From Thiobacter sp. AK1 (lineage in GTDB: Bacteria > Pseudomonadota > Gammaproteobacteria > Burkholderiales > Thiobacteraceae), in contig NZ_JBAJEX010000006.1 of assembly GCF_039822265.1 (NCBI RefSeq), positions 108,481 through 172,480 on the forward strand: a stretch of DNA of 64,000 nt, in the 5' to 3' direction. Under the pieces are notes generated by a model. It was not told where the DNA came from. It saw only the letters and a program-made list of their open reading frames with translations, and made no database searches. Within the stretch, counting starts at the first letter, position 1; each line of letters starts with the position of its first letter. A program made the position numbers and the translations under genes. Below are positions 1 through 7,613 of this stretch, in pieces.

Positions 1-495
1 CACTCTTGGGATTCCCAGAATGCCTGGCTGCGCCAGATCATGGCTCAGAACTATCTGCACATGAACGCGAAGAAGGCCGCGGAGCTGGGGCTCAAGGACT
101 ACGACTGGGTGTGGGTGGAATCCCACAATGGCCGCATCCGTTGCCAGATCAAGACCATGGAAGGCTGCGAGGAAAACACAGTCTGGACCTGGAACGCCAT
201 TGGCAAGCAGGCCGGTACTTGGGGTCTTGCGCCCGATGCCTCGGAGGCAAGAAAGGGCTTCCTGCTCAACCACCTGATCTCCGAGCTCCTGCCGGAAAAG
301 CCCGGCGAGCGGCGCATCACCAACTCGGATCCCGTGACCGGCCAGGCCGCCTGGTTCGATCTGCGCGTGAAAATCTACAAGGCCGAGCCGGGCGAAGTGG
401 GCAGCCAACCCCAGTTCCCCGAGGTCAAGCCCTTGCCCTGGGATGACGGCAAGCGTCCAGACGTGCTGCGTTACACGGCGCGCAGCGATTCCTGA
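1..495 (+). CDS. soeA: Sulfite dehydrogenase molybdopterin subunit SoeA, C-terminal part
   Basis: The frame is open from the first base, so this is the 3' end of a larger gene; about 164 residues are visible. The sequence fits the C-terminal molybdopterin-dinucleotide-binding domain of a complex-iron-sulfur molybdoenzyme: a segment with VWVESHNGRIRCQI (a beta-barrel strand typical of that domain), then a long terminal extension. The next two genes encode a four-cluster ferredoxin and a DmsC/NrfD-type anchor, the SoeABC arrangement. SoeABC oxidises sulfite to sulfate on the cytoplasmic side and passes electrons to quinone. The catalytic N-terminus is outside the window, so the substrate is inferred from the neighbouring sulfur genes. 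A related polysulfide or thiosulfate reductase-type enzyme is the main alternative. Confidence 0.8.
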   Translation, partial: HSWDSQNAWLRQIMAQNYLHMNAKKAAELGLKDYDWVWVESHNGRIRCQIKTMEGCEENTVWTWNAIGKQAGTWGLAPDASEARKGFLLNHLISELLPEKPGERRITNSDPVTGQAAWFDLRVKIYKAEPGEVGSQPQFPEVKPLPWDDGKRPDVLRYTARSDS

Positions 496-537
496 TTGTT
501 GCCCGCCCTCCTTTGGCAATGAGCGAGGTTTAAGAAA

Positions 538-1233
538 ATGCGACTTGGACTGGTCATCGATCTGGACGTGTGCGTGGGCTGCCATGCCTGCGCCATCGCC
601 TGCAAGCAATGGAACGCCTCTGGGACGACGGGGCCATTATCGGACTATCAACCCTATGGCGCAGAGCCATCGGGCGTGTGGTTCAACCGCATCCGTCATT
701 TCGAGGTGGGCGAGTATCCCCACAACAAGACCATCAACTTTCCCATGTCCTGCATGCACTGCGAGGACGCGGCCTGCGTCACGGTGTGTCCCACCGGCGC
801 CTCCTACAAGCGCGCCGAAGACGGCATCGTGTTGGTGGACCAGGACAAGTGCATGGGCTGCAACTACTGCTCCTGGGCCTGCCCCTACGGCGCCCGGGAG
901 CTGGACCGCGCATCCGGCACCATGAAGAAGTGCACGCTATGCGTGGACCGCATCTACGACGAGACCATTCCCATCGAGGAGCGCCAGCCCGCCTGTGTCC
1001 TCACCTGTCCCGCCCATGCGCGCATGTTTGGCGACTTCGACGATCCGGACTCCGCGGTGTCGCGCGCGGTGCGCGAGCGGGAGGGCTATCAACTCCTGCC
1101 AGAGCTGGGCTACAACCCCACCAACCACTACCTGCCGCCGCGCAAGGCACCGCCGATTCCCACCGAGAATCTGGGCCAGCCCGGCTTCAAGGAGCGGCTG
1201 AAGACGTTCGCCAACAAACTGGTCAAACGCTAA
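538..1233 (+). CDS. soeB: Sulfite dehydrogenase iron-sulfur subunit SoeB
   Basis: This is a 231-residue ferredoxin-like electron-transfer subunit. Four cysteine groups are visible, enough for four [4Fe-4S] clusters: CVGCHACAIACK near residue 12, CMHCEDAACVTVCP near residue 70, CMGCNYCSWACP near residue 105, and CTLC with a later CVLTCPAHA. This is the DmsB/PsrB/SoeB family pattern. The start lies 42 bases after the soeA stop and has only a weak ribosome-binding site, which suggests coupling to soeA. It should carry electrons from the molybdenum site in SoeA to the membrane anchor SoeC. The family is certain; the sulfite-specific role rests on context. Confidence 0.87.
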   Translation: MRLGLVIDLDVCVGCHACAIACKQWNASGTTGPLSDYQPYGAEPSGVWFNRIRHFEVGEYPHNKTINFPMSCMHCEDAACVTVCPTGASYKRAEDGIVLVDQDKCMGCNYCSWACPYGARELDRASGTMKKCTLCVDRIYDETIPIEERQPACVLTCPAHARMFGDFDDPDSAVSRAVREREGYQLLPELGYNPTNHYLPPRKAPPIPTENLGQPGFKERLKTFANKLVKR

Positions 1234-1311
1234 CGCGTCAGGCGCGCCGGGCGAGCCCAAGCCATCGGTTTGCCCATCGCGTCTGATGCCCCACGCCTCA
1301 CGGAGAGACAC

Positions 1312-2244
1312 ATGCATCCCGCATTCAGCGTCATTTTTTTCACCGTCGCCTCTGGTGCCGGCTTCGGCCTGTTCGCCCTGTTGTATCTCGCCGACCTGCT
1401 CCAACTGGGTGGCGGGCTGTCGCGCCAACAAGTCTCGGTCGGTGGCGCTATCGCCCTCGTGCTCATCATCGCGGGCCTCCTCTCATCGGTAGGCCACCTG
1501 GCCAATCCCAAGAATGCCTGGCGTGCCTTCAGCCGCTGGCGCACCTCCTGGCTGTCGCGGGAAGGCGTGTTCGCCGTGACCTTCTTCCCCTTCGCCTTCG
1601 GTTACGTGGGCCTGTCCTTCCTCGATCTCGGGCTGGAAGGACTGCTTCTGACCCTGGGCGCGCTCGCCACCCTGCTGGCGTGGGTCACCGTCTTCTCCAC
1701 CAGCATGATCTATGCGTGCTTGAAGACCATTCGCCAGTGGAACACGCCCCTGGTGCCCGCCAACTATCTGGCGCTGGGCCATTACACGGGCGCGCTGATT
1801 CTCATGCTGATCGCCAATCAGGGCGAGGTGGACCGCGCGCCCTATTACTTCCTCGTGCTTGCTTTCCTGGTGGCTGCGGCCTTCCTGAAGGGACTCTATT
1901 ACTTCTGGATCGGCAGCCCCGTGGCGGCATCCACCATCCACACCGCCACCGGCTTCACCCGCGCCCAGGTCAAGCTGTTCGACGCCGGCCATACCCACGG
2001 CACCTTCCTCACCCAGGAATTCGGTTTCCAGATCGCGCGGCGCTGGGCGCTGGCACTGCGCATTTTCGTGTTCTTGGCCGGCTTCGTGATCCCGTTTGTC
2101 TGGCTGGTGCAAGCCGGGCCCGAGGTAAGTGGGGGTGCCGTCGTTGCCCTCATCGCCCTGCTGGGCGTGCTGGCCGAGCGTTGGTTGTTCTTTGCCGAGG
2201 CGCGCCATGTGGTCAATCTCTACCATGGCGCGCAGCGTTGCTGA
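1312..2244 (+). CDS. soeC: Sulfite dehydrogenase membrane anchor SoeC (DmsC family)
   Basis: This is a very hydrophobic protein of 310 residues with about eight predicted transmembrane helices, matching the DmsC/NrfD-type quinone-reacting anchors. I chose the ATG at 1312 because GGAGAG lies just upstream; a longer frame from 1270 lacks such a site and would add a non-hydrophobic leader. The 78-base gap after soeB and the shared direction indicate one operon. The protein should hold SoeAB at the cytoplasmic face of the inner membrane and reduce quinone. The open reading frame ends shortly before a separate promoter for the rhodanese gene. Confidence 0.85.
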   Translation: MHPAFSVIFFTVASGAGFGLFALLYLADLLQLGGGLSRQQVSVGGAIALVLIIAGLLSSVGHLANPKNAWRAFSRWRTSWLSREGVFAVTFFPFAFGYVGLSFLDLGLEGLLLTLGALATLLAWVTVFSTSMIYACLKTIRQWNTPLVPANYLALGHYTGALILMLIANQGEVDRAPYYFLVLAFLVAAAFLKGLYYFWIGSPVAASTIHTATGFTRAQVKLFDAGHTHGTFLTQEFGFQIARRWALALRIFVFLAGFVIPFVWLVQAGPEVSGGAVVALIALLGVLAERWLFFAEARHVVNLYHGAQRC

Positions 2245-2249
2245 GTGTC

Positions 2250-2277
2250 TTGAAATCCAATGAGATGCCTGTATATT
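2250..2277 (+). promoter_or_regulatory. Predicted sigma-70 promoter of the rhodanese gene
   Basis: TTGAAA (2250-2255) and TATATT (2272-2277) are separated by 16 bases, directly downstream of soeC. The -10 element lies inside a perfect inverted repeat, so repression by occlusion is plausible. It would drive the rhodanese gene and perhaps the genes beyond it. Confidence 0.6.
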
Positions 2278-2293
2278 AGCGCAGCCTAATATA
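2272..2293. promoter_or_regulatory. Perfect inverted repeat, candidate ArsR-type operator
   Basis: TATATTAG and CTAATATA form perfect 8-base arms with a 6-base spacer. The left arm covers the predicted -10 hexamer. Persulfide-responsive ArsR-family repressors (BigR/SqrR type) commonly control rhodanese genes through AT-rich dyads like this. No arsR gene is in the window, so the regulator is inferred. Confidence 0.5.
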
Positions 2294-2309
2294 GCTTCGG
2301 AGGTTTTTC

Positions 2310-2639
2310 ATGTTTGGAATGCCTAGCATCAAGGAAGTGGACCCGCACACGGTGCAGCGCATGCAGGCAGAAGGCGAGGTGGTCTTGGTGGATGTGCGCA
2401 CCGAGGCGGAGTTCGCCGCCGGCGCGATTCCGGGGGCGAAGTTCATGCCCTTGCACCTGCTGCCCTTGGCAGGCGAGCAGTTGCCCAAAGACAAGCCCGT
2501 GGTGTTCTACTGCCGCAGTGGTGCCCGTTCCGCCCAGGCCTGCCTCTTCATGGCCAACAAGGGCTATGACCAGGTGTACAACCTAGCCGGCGGCATCATC
2601 AACTGGGCGCGCGCGGGGCTGGCTTTGGCTGCGGCCTGA
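2310..2639 (+). CDS. Single-domain rhodanese (sulfurtransferase)
   Basis: The product has 109 residues and is one complete rhodanese domain. The active-site loop is CRSGAR, with the catalytic Cys68 followed by the typical persulfide-cradle residues, and the CH2-like motif DVRTEAEFAAGAIPGA lies near residue 28. GGAGG is seven bases upstream of the ATG. There is no signal peptide, so it acts in the cytoplasm. It can take sulfane sulfur from glutathione persulfide or similar donors and load it on TusA, encoded next. Standing at the head of a tusA-dsrE3 group, it most likely belongs to the cytoplasmic sulfur relay that feeds the sHdr system. The exact donor and acceptor cannot be read from sequence. 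Confidence 0.9.
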   Translation: MFGMPSIKEVDPHTVQRMQAEGEVVLVDVRTEAEFAAGAIPGAKFMPLHLLPLAGEQLPKDKPVVFYCRSGARSAQACLFMANKGYDQVYNLAGGIINWARAGLALAAA

Positions 2640-2731
2640 TGCGTCTTTAGCGGGCCGGCCCGTACCCGTTCCGCCCGCCGCGCATGACCGGGGGCACGCT
2701 GCGGGGGCATTGCGTGCATCCCCTGCGGGAG

Positions 2732-2760
2732 TTGCCAGGCGCGGGCAAGTGGATTATAAA
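2732..2760 (+). promoter_or_regulatory. Predicted sigma-70 promoter of tusA
   Basis: TTGCCA (2732-2737) and TATAAA (2755-2760) are separated by 17 bases. The expected start of transcription is near 2767, just before a short palindrome. It allows tusA and dsrE3 to be transcribed apart from the rhodanese gene. Confidence 0.5.
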
Positions 2761-2776
2761 TAGCCGTTTCACGCAT

Positions 2777-2792
2777 ATTCGTTGTTGCGAAT
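2777..2792. promoter_or_regulatory. ATTC-N8-GAAT palindrome, candidate sulfur-repressor site
   Basis: ATTC, eight bases, GAAT, with the inner bases extending the dyad to ATTCG-N6-CGAAT. It lies about ten bases after the predicted tusA transcription start. As I recall, this spacing matches the operator motif described for sulfane-sulfur-sensing ArsR repressors of sulfur-oxidation genes (SqrR, SoxR, sHdrR). Short motifs also occur by chance. Confidence 0.45.
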
Positions 2793-2821
2793 TTTTTCAT
2801 AAACCCTTCTGGAGGCTCACC

Positions 2822-3049
2822 ATGAACTTTGACAAAGAACTCGACGCCCGCGGCCTGAACTGCCCGCTGCCCATTCTCCGTACCAAGAAAGCGCTCGCCG
2901 AGATGTCCAGCGGTCAGGTGCTCAAGGTCATCGCCACGGATCCTGGTTCCGTCAAAGACATGCAGGCCTTCGCCAAGCAGACCGGTAATGAGCTGGTGTC
3001 CTCCGCCGAATCCGGTGGCGAATTCGTCTTCTTCATGAAGAAAAAATAA
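2822..3049 (+). CDS. tusA: Sulfur carrier protein TusA
   Basis: This small protein of 75 residues has the family signature CPLP at Cys14, the cysteine that carries the persulfide, preceded by LDARGLNC. The ATG at 2822 has GGAGG at the right distance; longer frames read upstream into non-coding sequence. TusA proteins next to rhodanese and DsrE3 genes pass sulfane sulfur from a rhodanese to the oxidation machinery instead of to tRNA thiolation. The order rhodanese-TusA-DsrE3 is the standard cytoplasmic sulfur-trafficking module of Dsr- and sHdr-type sulfur oxidisers. Confidence 0.95.
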   Translation: MNFDKELDARGLNCPLPILRTKKALAEMSSGQVLKVIATDPGSVKDMQAFAKQTGNELVSSAESGGEFVFFMKKK

Positions 3050-3135
3050 ACCCCGCAATTTTCACACCTGCGCATAAGGATAACGACGGTTGGACAGAAA
3101 CGGGCGCGACCCAACTTTGAGAGGAGGCACACACG

Positions 3136-3645
3136 ATGGATGAAAAGAAACTCGCGATCATCGCCACCAAAGGCACGCTCGATTGGGCCTACCCGCCCCT
3201 GATCCTCGCGTCCACCGCCGCGGCGCTGGGCTATCAAGTCCAGGTCTTCTTCACCTTTTATGGTCTGCAGATCCTGCGCAAGGACTTGAGCGGCCTCAAG
3301 GTGAGCCCCTTGGGTAATCCGGGCATGCCCATGAAGATGCCCTTTGGACCAAAGTGGTTCCAGAGCATCAACTGGAACATCCCCAACGCCGTGCAGGCCA
3401 TCGTGCCTGGTTTCGAATCGCTGGCCACCGCCCTCATGAAGAAGACCATTGCCAACAACGGCGTGGCGACGATCGAGGAACTGCGCACCTTGTGTAGGGA
3501 AGCGGACGTGAAGTTCATCGCCTGCCAGATGACCGTCGATCTGTTCGGCTTCGAGCACGAGGACTTCATCGACGGATTGGAATATGGCGGTGCCGCCACC
3601 TTCTTCGAATTCGCGGGCGAAAGCGACATTTGCCTCTTCATCTAA
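3136..3645 (+). CDS. dsrE3: DsrE3-type sulfurtransferase
   Basis: The product has 169 residues and belongs to the DsrE/DsrF/PrpD-like fold, in the group often annotated as peroxiredoxin-family or DsrE3. Two cysteines are visible, Cys120 and Cys130; the second lies in the motif ACQMTVDLFG, the conserved sulfur-binding position of DsrE3 and DsrE2-like proteins. GGAGG precedes the ATG. The gene is 86 bases after tusA. Known DsrE3 proteins exchange sulfur with TusA and are thought to deliver it towards the LbpA/sHdr complex. A perfect intrinsic terminator follows, so tusA-dsrE3 ends as a unit before lbpA. Confidence 0.9.
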   Translation: MDEKKLAIIATKGTLDWAYPPLILASTAAALGYQVQVFFTFYGLQILRKDLSGLKVSPLGNPGMPMKMPFGPKWFQSINWNIPNAVQAIVPGFESLATALMKKTIANNGVATIEELRTLCREADVKFIACQMTVDLFGFEHEDFIDGLEYGGAATFFEFAGESDICLFI

Positions 3646-3663
3646 GCCCCGTTCACGGCAAAG

Positions 3664-3690
3664 AAAGGCGGCCATCGTGCCGCCTTTTTT
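3664..3690 (+). terminator. Intrinsic terminator after dsrE3
   Basis: A nine-base perfect stem (AAAGGCGGC with its complement), six-base loop and a run of six T. It lies 19 bases after the dsrE3 stop and separates the sulfur-carrier unit from the lipoate operon. Confidence 0.9.
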
Positions 3691-3756
3691 GTGCTCCGGC
3701 CGTCTGTGCTGACCGTCGTGAGCCGTGCCTGGATTCCCGGTTTTTTCGGCATACGC

Positions 3757-3792
3757 TCGGCAATCGCGGCTAAAGCCCCGCCCACAGCAGCA
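3757..3792. repeat. REP-like repeat, CTGTGGG/TTTAGC family
   Basis: CAATCGCGGCTAAAGCCCCG followed by CCCACAG is the reverse form of a repeat family seen between many genes of this window. It lies in the gap before lbpA. The remaining gap (3793-3900) holds a possible -10 element TACAAT at 3840-3845 without a clear -35. Confidence 0.55.
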
Positions 3793-3900
3793 TCCCCACG
3801 CTAAGCAGTGGTATCGAGGGTGCAGCGCGCGAACTGGGTTACAATTCCGTCACACCCACTTCCCATCAGCAAGCGCGCCGTGGGCGCGTTGCGAGCGACG

Positions 3901-4341
3901 ATGAGCACGGTACGCGGCTGTCCCTTTCCGGACGATCTCTATTACGACGTGGAATCCAACGTGTGGTGCCGCCGTGAGGCCGATGGCAGCGTGACCGTGG
4001 GCATGACCGCCTATGCTACCGCGCTGGCAGGTCCCATCGTCGCCTTTACACCCAAGGCGGTGGGCCGGCACGTGGAGCAGGAACGCTCGGTGGCGACGGT
4101 GGAATCCGGCAAGTGGGTGGGACCGGTGAAGGCGCCCGTCAGTGGCGAAATCATCGCCGTCAACGAAGCCCTGGACGCCCAACCGGGCCTAGCCAATGAA
4201 GATCCCTATGGCACCGGTTGGATGGTGCGCATGCAACCCTCGGCATGGGAGGAGGAGGTGGGCACCCTCCTCACTGGCGAGGCTGCCCTCAACGCCTTCG
4301 AAGTGAAAATGGAGGCGGAGGGTTTCGCGGGTTGCGCATGA
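3901..4341 (+). CDS. lbpA: Lipoate-binding protein LbpA (GcvH-like)
   Basis: A GcvH-like protein of 146 residues. The lipoyl-lysine is Lys71 in VATVESGKWVGP, within the hammerhead fold ending near PVSGEIIAVN. The N-terminus has Cys7 and Cys23, and the sequence VESNVWCRREADGSVTVGMT matches the opening strand of glycine-cleavage H proteins. No glycine-cleavage genes are near; instead it is followed by LipS1, sLpl(AB), LipT-like and LipS2 genes. That places it in the LbpA group, where the lipoyl arm carries sulfur intermediates for the sHdr complex. I use the ATG at 3901; a GTG start at 3808 would add a low-complexity leader. No strong ribosome-binding site is visible. Confidence 0.93.
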   Translation: MSTVRGCPFPDDLYYDVESNVWCRREADGSVTVGMTAYATALAGPIVAFTPKAVGRHVEQERSVATVESGKWVGPVKAPVSGEIIAVNEALDAQPGLANEDPYGTGWMVRMQPSAWEEEVGTLLTGEAALNAFEVKMEAEGFAGCA

Positions 4342-4373
4342 GCGCCTGGCGCCGTCGCAGCGCTTTGCCATGA
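4338..4373 (+). other. Eleven-residue minicistron linking lbpA and lipS1
   Basis: The lbpA stop is in an ATGA overlap that opens a short frame, MSAWRRRSALP, which itself ends in a second ATGA at the lipS1 start (4370). Ribosomes ending lbpA could restart here and again at lipS1, keeping translation coupled across a 28-base gap that has no ribosome-binding site. Whether the peptide has any role is unknown; chance overlap is possible. Confidence 0.4.
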
Positions 4374-5449
4374 TTAGCGAGCCGGATCCCAGCTGGGGCA
4401 TCGAAGCCTTCGATGCCGCGCCCTTGGACGCCAGGCTCGTCGGCGAATTGCTGGCGCAAGCGACCCCTTCTCCCGTTCGTTTCCACGTCCCGAGCTTCAA
4501 GGCCTATCGTTCGAGCGAGATCGCATCTTGCGGGATGGGGCGCTGGCCTGCCGTGTCCATCACCGGCCCAGACTGCGCCTTGGCCTGCGATCACTGCAAG
4601 GCGAAAATCCTTGCGCCCATGATTCCCGCGCCCACGCCCGATGCCCTGTGGCGGGTGGTAAACGAGGAAATTGCCCGCGGCGCCCATGGCATGCTGCTCA
4701 CCGGCGGCTCGAACCGGCGCAACGAGGTGGAGTACGACCCCTATCTGCCCGTGCTGCGCCGCATCAAGGACAGCTTCCCCCGGTTTGGAATCGCGCTGCA
4801 CACGGCGCTCACCGATGAGACACGCGCGCGGGCCTTGGCTGAGGCTGGCATCGACGTGGCCATGATGGATGTCATCGGCGCCCAGGACACGCTGACCCAG
4901 GTCTATCACCTCAAGCGACCCGTGGCGGATTTCGAGGCGAGTCTCGCTGCCCTCGTGGCCAGTGGGCTGCGCGTGGTGCCCCACATCGTGCTCGGGCTGC
5001 ATTATGGCCGCCTGCTGGGAGAATGGCAGGCGCTCGAGATGGTGGCGCGCCACCGCCCCCACGCCCTGGTGCTGGTGGTGGCCATGCCCTTTTACGCGCC
5101 GCCGACGCGGCCCTTCGCCACGCCCAATCCGGAAGCCGTGGGCCGCTTCTTTCTCGACGCGCGGCGGGCGCTGCCCGGCCTCCCCATTCTGCTTGGCTGT
5201 GCACGGCCACCGGGGCGCGCGCGGCTAAAAATCGACGCCTACGCGGTGCTGGCCGGGCTTAATGCCGTCGCCCATCCCGCCGAAGGCGTGGTGGAACTCG
5301 CGCATCGTCTGGGGCGCGAAGTTCACGTCATGCCGGGCTGCTGCGCCCTGGCCGGGGAGGTGGCCCTGGGCGCCGAAATCCTGGGCGCGGCTGAGGCGCC
5401 GCCGGGCCGCCCGCCTGCTTTTCCCGTGCCGGTGGTGACCCATGGCTGA
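4370..5449 (+). CDS. lipS1: Radical SAM lipoyl synthase component LipS1
   Basis: The protein has 359 residues with a radical-SAM cluster motif CALACDHC (Cys69, Cys73, Cys76; CX3CX2C). A glycine-rich SAM-binding stretch, LLTGGSNRR, lies near residue 108, and two cysteines in PGCCAL lie near the C-terminus. It is not LipA, which has a CX4CX5C auxiliary motif at its N-terminus. Its place between lbpA and an LplA-type ligase fits LipS1 of the LipS1/LipS2 lipoyl synthase, in which two radical SAM proteins each insert one sulfur into octanoyl-LbpA. It overlaps the next gene by eight bases. Confidence 0.88.
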   Translation: MISEPDPSWGIEAFDAAPLDARLVGELLAQATPSPVRFHVPSFKAYRSSEIASCGMGRWPAVSITGPDCALACDHCKAKILAPMIPAPTPDALWRVVNEEIARGAHGMLLTGGSNRRNEVEYDPYLPVLRRIKDSFPRFGIALHTALTDETRARALAEAGIDVAMMDVIGAQDTLTQVYHLKRPVADFEASLAALVASGLRVVPHIVLGLHYGRLLGEWQALEMVARHRPHALVLVVAMPFYAPPTRPFATPNPEAVGRFFLDARRALPGLPILLGCARPPGRARLKIDAYAVLAGLNAVAHPAEGVVELAHRLGREVHVMPGCCALAGEVALGAEILGAAEAPPGRPPAFPVPVVTHG

Positions 5450-6515
5450 GATTTGGCGGCTACTGGATACGGGCTTGCGCGGCGCGGCGGAGAATATCGC
5501 CTTCAACCGCGCGCTACTGGAAGCGCGTGCGGCGGGCGAGGGGCCCAACACCTTGCGTTTCCTGCGTTTTACGCCCAGTGCGCTGGTAGGCTTCCATCAA
5601 GACCCCCGCCAGGAGCTGGATCTCGATTACTGCCAGCATAACGGCATCGAGGTGCAGCGGCGCATCACCGGCGGAGGCGCCATCTATTTCGATGCCGGGC
5701 AATTGGGATGGGAGCTTTATTTACATCGCAGCACGCTCGGGGTCGCGCAGCTTGGCCTAATCGCCCAACGCATTTGCGAGGCAGCCGCGCAGGGTATTTC
5801 TGCCCTCGGGGTGGACGCCCGCTTTCGGCCCCGTAACGACATCGAAGTAGGTGGGCGCAAGATCTCGGGCACCGGCGGCGTGTTCGAAGGCGAGGCCCTC
5901 ATGTATCAGGGCACGCTGCTCATCGAGTTCGACGTAAGCCGCATGCTGCGCGTGCTGCGCATTCCCGCCGAGAAGCTCGCGGACAAGGCCCTCACCAGCG
6001 CCCGCGAGCGTGTGGCCAGCCTTGCTGAGCTATTGGGTGCTGCGCCTGCCCTGGCCACGGTGCAGACCGCGCTCGCCCAGGCTTTCGGCCAGGCTTTCCA
6101 GGTCGGGTTTGCGCCCGCCGGGCTTAACGAGGCCGAGCAACGGCGGTTCGCCACGGCGCTTGCCGAGGTGCGCGAGCCGGCCTGGGTATTCGGCGAAGGC
6201 ATGCGCGGCGGCGCGGTGCGGCTTCAGGCGATGCGCAAATTTCCGGCAGGGTTGGTGCGGGTGGGGATGGCCTACGATGCAGCGCGGGATCGCATCGAGC
6301 AAATCCAGTTCACGGGAGACTTCTTCGTCCATCCCAGGCGCGCCCTTCTCGACCTGGAAGCGGCGTTGCGGGATGTGCGTGCGTCGCAGTTGGAGGCGGC
6401 GGTGCATGCCTTCTTTGCCGCGCGCGAGGTGGATCTGGCGGGCCTTCGCCCCGCCGACTTCGTCGCGGTGGCGCAGGCCGCGCTCGCCGGCGCGCGGACC
6501 AAGGACGCATCATGA
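5442..6515 (+). CDS. sLpl(AB): Lipoate:protein ligase sLpl(AB)
   Basis: This 357-residue member of the LplA/LipB/BirA family has the ligase motif RRITGGGA at residues 73-80 and the catalytic-lysine motif GRKISGTGG with Lys140. The length of about 350 residues covers a catalytic domain and a C-terminal LplB-like domain fused in one chain, as in the sulfur-oxidiser-specific sLpl(AB) type. It should attach octanoate or lipoate to LbpA Lys71. The gene overlaps lipS1 by eight bases and the next gene by four (ATGA), so the three are translated together. Ordinary salvage LplA is less likely in this setting. Confidence 0.88.
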   Translation: MAEIWRLLDTGLRGAAENIAFNRALLEARAAGEGPNTLRFLRFTPSALVGFHQDPRQELDLDYCQHNGIEVQRRITGGGAIYFDAGQLGWELYLHRSTLGVAQLGLIAQRICEAAAQGISALGVDARFRPRNDIEVGGRKISGTGGVFEGEALMYQGTLLIEFDVSRMLRVLRIPAEKLADKALTSARERVASLAELLGAAPALATVQTALAQAFGQAFQVGFAPAGLNEAEQRRFATALAEVREPAWVFGEGMRGGAVRLQAMRKFPAGLVRVGMAYDAARDRIEQIQFTGDFFVHPRRALLDLEAALRDVRASQLEAAVHAFFAAREVDLAGLRPADFVAVAQAALAGARTKDAS

Positions 6516-7609
6516 ATCCGGCCGCGGTGGACGTGCTGGTGGTGGGCTGCGGCCCGGCGGGCGCCAGCGCCGCGGCCGCCGCCGCGAGCCGCGGGCTTTC
6601 CGTGCTCATCGTGGAACGGCGCCGGCAGGTGGGCCAGCCCGTCCAGTGCGCGGAGTTCGTGCCCCTGCCGCTCGCCGGCTTGGCCCAGAGCACGCAAGCG
6701 GTGCGCCAGCCCATCCGGGGTATGAACACCTGTCTACCCTCCGGGTCCTGGGTGTATGCAGACCTGCCTGGACTGATGATCGACCGTGCAGTGTTCGATC
6801 AGGCCCTGGCGGCGCGGGCCGTGGCAGCCGGCGCGCAACTTTCCACCGGGACCGTGCTTGCTGCGCTGGATGCCGCAAGCCATGGGGCCATCGTAGAGGA
6901 CGGTGGCGGCGCACGCACCATCGTCTATCGCCTGCTCATCGCCGCGGACGGGCCCCATTCCGCCGTGGCCCGCCTGCTTGGCCTGCCGCCGCTGGCCAGC
7001 CTCCTCACCCGGCAATACACCGTGCCCCTATCCGCATCTTGGCCGGACACCGATGTCTGGCTGTCGGACGCCTATCCCGGCGGCTATGCCTGGTTGTTTC
7101 CGAGGGGGCGAAGGGCGCATGTGGGCGTGGGACTAACGGGCTCCGCCCGGCAGATGAAGGGCGTGCTGGATGCGCTGCATGACAGCCTCGTGAAAGCGGG
7201 CCGAGTGGCCTCCACCGTGCTGCGGCGCACCGGCGGCGCCATCCCCGTTGCAGGCTTGCGCCCGCGGCTGGCGGTGGGGCGCGTGCTGTTCGCGGGGGAT
7301 GCGGCGGGGCTTACCCATCCGGTGACCGGCGCGGGCATCGCAGCGGCGGTCGCTTCCGGTGAGTATGCGGGCCAGGCCGCCGCAGCTTGGCTCGCTGGGC
7401 GTTCCCGCGCGCTGGAGGCGTACGAAGCGGAGCTACGCGATGTGTTCGGTGCCAGTCTTGCACGCGCCGTGGCACGCCGACAGGCCCTGTGGCAGGCTAC
7501 CCGGCGCACGGATGCGGAATTCCGTCGGGCATGGGCGGCGTTTCCAGAATATTTCCAGGCGCCTTGGGCAAGCCATGCGGCGCCACAGGGCGTGGCTTTT
7601 GCGTCGTGA
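6512..7609 (+). CDS. lipT: FAD-dependent oxidoreductase, geranylgeranyl-reductase-like (LipT-like)
   Basis: The product has 365 residues. The N-terminal dinucleotide-binding motif VVGCGPAGASA (residues 10-20) and a later LFAGDAAGLTHPVTGAG segment are typical of the group-A flavoprotein monooxygenase/geranylgeranyl reductase family. No isoprenoid or chlorophyll genes are near. It is the last gene of a run with ATGA and eight-base overlaps, so it should serve the same lipoate assembly process. Flavoproteins of this type in sHdr clusters have been called LipT and are predicted to supply reducing power for the radical SAM lipoyl synthase. I infer that role; biochemical function is not evident from sequence. 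Confidence 0.75.
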   Translation: MNPAAVDVLVVGCGPAGASAAAAAASRGLSVLIVERRRQVGQPVQCAEFVPLPLAGLAQSTQAVRQPIRGMNTCLPSGSWVYADLPGLMIDRAVFDQALAARAVAAGAQLSTGTVLAALDAASHGAIVEDGGGARTIVYRLLIAADGPHSAVARLLGLPPLASLLTRQYTVPLSASWPDTDVWLSDAYPGGYAWLFPRGRRAHVGVGLTGSARQMKGVLDALHDSLVKAGRVASTVLRRTGGAIPVAGLRPRLAVGRVLFAGDAAGLTHPVTGAGIAAAVASGEYAGQAAAAWLAGRSRALEAYEAELRDVFGASLARAVARRQALWQATRRTDAEFRRAWAAFPEYFQAPWASHAAPQGVAFAS

Positions 7610-7613
7610 TCTT

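Noticed and set aside
3901..4341. Glycine cleavage H protein
   Set aside because: No gcvT or gcvP nearby; instead the full LipS1/sLpl/LipS2 set surrounds it, so LbpA is the better name.
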